Part shown: piece by piece, positions 59,963 through 64,000 of the stretch
Layout of the letters: each line of letters begins with the position of its first letter
How positions within the stretch are numbered: the stretch's first letter is position 1
Origin: Welwitschia mirabilis
Lineage: Eukaryota; Gnetophyta; Gnetopsida; Welwitschiales
DNA length: 64,000 nt
NCBI GenBank assembly: GCA_051453625.1
Contig: JBOZIK010000001.1
Location: 229,000,615-229,064,614 of the forward strand
Direction: 5' to 3'
Translations under genes and position numbers: made by a program
Notes under the pieces: model-generated
Seen by the model: the letters and a program-made list of their open reading frames with translations, nothing else
The model's database searches: none
Told to the model about the DNA's origin: nothing

Positions 59963-60873
59963 TGTTATGATATGAAGCCAAATCTTATATTAGAGTTCTT
60001 ATGTTCTACTATAATGTTGTAAAGGAAGTCTAGGCCTTGGTTGTCCATTTACATCTTGTAACTAAATACTAAAGTATAAAGCAAGACATAGGAGTAAATG
60101 GAGGGTGACATTTACAGTTTTTGAAGCTTGGCATGGCTTAAAAATCCTAACCTATTTAAAGGGTTTGGATCCTTCTACATTTTATGGTGATAAGTTCATT
60201 CGCATGACTGGTAATACAACTATTTCTTCTTTCATGGATGTTTCTCTCTATATTTGAATGCTTTACTATTAGCAAAACAAATGTATCATAAAACAAGATG
60301 AGCAGAAATTAAAAGCATATATAAAATGTAATGAGGTTTGGCCCCCTTTCTAGCCTACTTCCTTAGGATGGTAATGAAAAGCTCATATTAGCATTGAAAA
60401 GGTCTAAAGAATATGAAATAATCTATATATAAGAGAGAGTTTTGGCCTAAAGCAACAAAATCCTAAATGATTCCTAATCAACATATTGACTTTTTTTATG
60501 TTATAATTTATTTAATAGCTACCCCAAGGTGATTTTATAATCCAATCCATGTTTTCCAATCANNNNNNNNNNNNNNNNNNNNNNNNNNNNNNNNNNNNNN
60601 NNNNNNNNNNNNNNNNNNNNNNNNNNNNNNNNNNNNNNNNNNNNNNNNNNNNNNNNNNNNNNATTTTATAATCCAATCCATGTTTTCCAATCACATGGAG
60701 TTAACATACTGGTATAACAAATAAGGGAATAAAATTAAATTTGGCTCCATATTACAACATTTACAAGTAAATATGTGTGTCTTCTTGCTCTTCTCACTTT
60801 GCATTTTTTCCCCTTGTTTTATGCTTTACTGTTTTTGTTGTTGCTATGTGTAAAACTCTGATTTCTTGTAATA
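59963..60873 (+). repeat. 3' LTR of the small copia, split by an insertion
   Basis: Follows the polypurine tract and starts TGTTATGATATGAAGCC. It matches the 5' LTR to about 60,270, is interrupted, then resumes at about 60,767 (TAAATATGTGTGTCTTC) and ends near 60,873. Confidence 0.75.
60271..60766. mobile_element. About 500-bp insertion inside the 3' LTR, with a gap
   Basis: Absent from the 5' LTR. No terminal repeats or target duplication are clear to me. It holds a 100-N gap (60,563-60,662) flanked by the same 31 bp (60,532-60,562 and 60,663-60,693), so its true size is about 365 bp if the contig ends overlap. Confidence 0.5.
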
Positions 60874-61189
60874 ACAAGGGGATCATGATGCCCAAAACAT
60901 ATAAGACGTTTGTAGAATGATTTCTCTTAACGTTTAGAGTTCATTGATGAAACAATAAGATAAGATTCAAGGTTTTTGGTAAGATTGGACAATAGTTTTT
61001 GTTATAGACAAGGATGATTGATGGCTTAGATGATGAAGTAGTAGCTAAAATGACATTAGATTCAAAATAAAGGTTTTTCCAGTGTTTATAGGCAATTATA
61101 GCATTTTTAAGTAACTTGCCACATGTTAAAATGTAGTAGGCTATCCTCATTAAGATGTTTACGGCAATTGGGCATGCACATCTAAGTTA

Positions 61190-61392
61190 CGTAGTCCTTT
61201 TGGGTTCCCAAATGGGTAAGGTTTGGATGTCCAAGATAGGAAACTAGCTAAGTGTTTGGATTTTGAAAGTTTCTAGCTAAGAAAGGAACTTTTAAATATT
61301 GAATGAGATGCATAGGATGTGCATAATAGGCTGTGGTTGCCTACACATGACATACAATGCCACATCATTAAATGCATCAAAATTTGATGTTA
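61190..61392 (+). repeat. Dispersed repeat, inverted partner of 54,205-54,420
   Basis: AATGCCACATCATTAAATGC followed by ATCAAAATTTGATGTTA at 61,351-61,388 is the reverse complement of the block at 54,205-54,245, and GCTAAGTGTTTGGATTTTGA near 61,230 continues the match. Confidence 0.55.
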
Positions 61393-62500
61393 TAGTTTAT
61401 TACATGATGCCTTTTTAAATATTAAATTTGGAATGCTAACATTAAAATAAAGATGTCAAGGGGAAGACTAAAATTTTTTGGTATCAAAGATTAGAATCAA
61501 AAGATTCTCATAGAATATGAGTTAATCTATATATATAACCTTCTAACAACGATAAGGAAGACCTTCTAACACTAATAAGGATGACTCTTTGAGGAATAAG
61601 ATAAATAAAAAATAACAAGGACATTTTTCATGAATATGTTAGATGATACATTGGTCCATCTTAAGAAATAACATGCAACATATGAAAAGAGATGTTTTAA
61701 TGAATTAGTGAAGCTAGATTTCACGACGTTGTCCAATCTCAAATTACAATACGATGAGAATGTCATTAGTCCAGGTATAAGATTGACCACAATTCTTAAT
61801 GGCCTAAATGGCCAGGGTCATATTGGACCACTTAGAAATGTGAGATATAGATTATGAGGATGTGACTTACTTCATAGTATTGAAGAATACATTCAAATTA
61901 CAAAATCTTAAAGAGTTCAAAGTTTTATTACCAAATTACAATAAGAAAGTTAAAATTAGAAAAAGAGATAGTGATAACCATAGATTTAAAATGGATGACA
62001 TTCCGTTAATAAAGCTAGACATGTAGCCCTTTCTTCAATCTAAATTGTCTTTAAGTAAGCTTACATTTTTAGGTGACATTTTGAGAAATTTGGTGACATG
62101 TTACTTATCATAATGTTGATAACATTTTGCCAATATTTTTAACAACATCTTTGACATCGTCAAAAAAGTCACATTTACAATTATGATTAAAAACAAAAAA
62201 TAAAACATAGAAAATGGGTTTAAACGCTCCCTTTTTTCTAGCATTAACTTCTCTTTTCTACAATGAGTTCTCATCTTTCATATTGTGTCCAAATCTTTTT
62301 TTAATTTTTTTAGGAAAATGGTAAATTATATTATAAGCCAAAAAACCAACAAATAAAGAGTTACATTACTTAGAAGCTATTCTTTTAGGCATGATAGTAA
62401 TCATGTTGGGATTCAAAGGTTCATACATTTGCATCAAGTCTAGTTAAACTATTTTCCCAATTCCAATGAGAAGGGGGTCTAGACTAGCATAACCTAAAGT
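61393..62500. other. AT-rich sequence, nothing firm
   Basis: Around 61,600-61,860 some phrases look gag-like on the plus strand, but no ordered domain could be supported. The 72-codon minus frame at 61572-61790 is probably chance. Confidence 0.25.
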
Positions 62501-63492
62501 ATTTACGACAAATCTATAACCATTTGGACCATACTTTGAGGAGCAATAAAAGTGGTTTAATTGGTTCTTCATTTAGATCTTCATTGAATTCTTCATTTGC
62601 ACCATGCTGCTCAATCTATTCTTTACTTATAGCCTATTGTTCGACCTCTAGTTTCTCTTCTACACTAACATCTACAGGTACATCATTAGTGCATCAAGTG
62701 GGCATGGGAAGGTCACACTCTTCATCACTCTCTGTGTATTTAGGAGGATTCCACTAGCTCATACAGAATGTCTTGCCAAGGAAGAAGGCCTACATCAATT
62801 TAAAGTTTTTTTAAATAGAGAAGCCAAAAAAGACCTTCGTGGCTTACTTTTCCACTTTCAAGAGAATAGCATAAAGAATCTAAAAGAAAAAGGGGGATTT
62901 TTCTGGAACTCATCTAACATGGCCACCAAAAAATGAAAATTAAGCTCATTGTTTTTTTCAAAAATGCCCCTTTAACATGAAGTATATCATTAGAAGTAAA
63001 TCCAAATACCAAAATGATAGGGAAGATCTTTCCTCCTTTAGCTACCACCTCTTTTCTTAAGAGGTTCTCCAATGAGTTGCTCGAACCGAAGGGATAATGA
63101 AACCTTTTGAATCTCCTCTCTTTAGTTCGATCCCATGCGGCGCTATTCAAATAGCATTACTAATAAAAGAAATGTCAACATAAATAATCATGTTACCTAT
63201 GTTGGAGGATTTGTCATTCCAGTTCTTCAAAAACCATTTTGAGAGATCTGGATTATGCCCTCTTAAACTCAACACATATGAAGCTCCTATAGTAGCTTTG
63301 AATGCTTACCACATCTATTTTTCATTGATTAGAGCATCATGTTTTACAGATTTAGTGCACAGAGCCTTTACCATGTCATCTATAGTATTCACTGTGTACT
63401 ATGGGCACAGTACAAATGCTCTTTGCTATACATTTAGTCTGTTTGCAGGAGTAGTTTCAAAAAATAGCCACATGCTATTTTTAAAACTTTAA
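62500..63492 (-). pseudogene. Unidentified coding-like remnant on the minus strand
   Basis: Reading the minus strand from 63,400 down gives, with frameshifts, ATIGASYVLSLRGHNPDLSK, then WFLKNWNDKSSNIGNMIIYV, then a frame at 62914-63150 with WDRTKERRFKRFHYPFGSSN and SLENLLRKEVVAKGGKIFPI, and finally an acidic Glu/Asp stretch near 62,590-62,720 (SDEECDLPMP, NEEFNEDLNEEP). The residue variety and composition are protein-like over about 300 codons, and one strand is consistently favoured. It is broken by several stops. I do not recognise the family; a transposon-borne plant protein (gag-adjacent or 'plant transposon protein' type) is my best guess. The plus-strand frames at 62524-62757 and 63190-63492 are shadows of it. 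Confidence 0.35.
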
Positions 63493-64000
63493 ACTTCAAT
63501 TAGTTTTGCAATCTTCTTTATAATTTTGAATGCAACTTGGAAAAAGAGGGAACTTCATTTTGAAATATTATTTTATACCTATGTTTTCAAAGAAGCCATG
63601 ATCTAATAATAATAGCATTATCATTTGTAAATTAATAAAAACTATCAAGACTAAAGTTCTTAGGAGGATTAACTTAAAGCAAGGACTAAGGATTTGGATG
63701 AAGAAGCAATGGAAAAAGAGATGGAGTTTAGCTTCATTATCTTCATGACATAAAGGACAATCTCAATAAACTTTAAATTCCTTTGGATAAGCTTGTCTTC
63801 AATGGAAATACATTATTTTATCATGTACCACAAAGAAATTTTAATTCTTTCTAGTATTTTGAGTTTCTATAGTTCTTATCACTTACTATTATAAACAAAT
63901 AAGGTATCATACATCTTTGCAATACTGATTTTACCATTATGAATTGACAATACTTGATCTTAATTTTAACTATTTAACAACTAAGGCCAAATGATTTTGA
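63493..64000. other. AT-rich window end, nothing recognised
   Basis: No coding or repeat signal that I can support. Confidence 0.3.

Overview
The window looks like intergenic DNA from a large plant nuclear genome. It is very AT-rich, has no long intact ORF, and is packed with broken LTR retrotransposons of both plant superfamilies (Ty1/copia and Ty3/gypsy). The primer-binding sites match plant initiator-Met tRNA, there is a plant L1-type LINE fragment, and there are exon-like pieces of two eukaryotic gene families. I cannot name the species. I see no operon, CRISPR array, tRNA or rRNA gene, and I did not find a convincing undescribed biological system.

Region by region. 1-14,035: three copies of a very long (about 3.7 kb) LTR. 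Two of them appear to flank a short minus-strand gypsy interior that holds only a primer site, a decayed gag and a polypurine tract (a LARD / TR-GAG-like non-autonomous element). A plus-strand copia RT/RNase H fragment (6,765-7,745) lies between the second and third copies, and a 299-bp MITE-like insertion sits in the third. 14,036-17,608: remains of a gypsy 3' end and its LTR promoter. 17,609-20,422 and 30,276-32,343: two copies of a duplicated segment carrying part of a ceramidase-family (CREST) membrane-protein gene; the first is heavily decayed, the second is the better preserved. 20,423-27,120: a degenerate plus-strand gypsy of the Tat/Ogre type with RT, RNase H, a second (archaeal-type) RNase H and integrase. 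32,940-45,400: a plus-strand copia gag split by a complete minus-strand copia of SIRE/Maximus type, with paired LTRs, a 5-bp target-site duplication (TCTAC), primer site, gag, protease, integrase, RT, RNase H and a possible extra 3' (env-like) region. 45,400-50,300: unresolved AT-rich DNA. 50,330-50,945: minus-strand LINE reverse transcriptase fragment. 51,060-56,520: a less AT-rich 'genic' stretch with a 51-codon single-pass membrane ORF and one VPS9-domain exon carrying a 2-bp deletion. 58,159-60,873: a small gag-only copia with short LTRs, the right one split by an insertion. 62,500-63,490: unassigned coding-like remnants on the minus strand.

Assembly caution. Five of the six 100-N gaps, plus the 347-N gap, are flanked by direct repeats that end exactly at the gap edges (31 bp to about 1.4 kb). 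This is the signature of overlapping contig ends that were not merged, so the apparent tandem duplications inside the SIRE-like element are probably artefacts.
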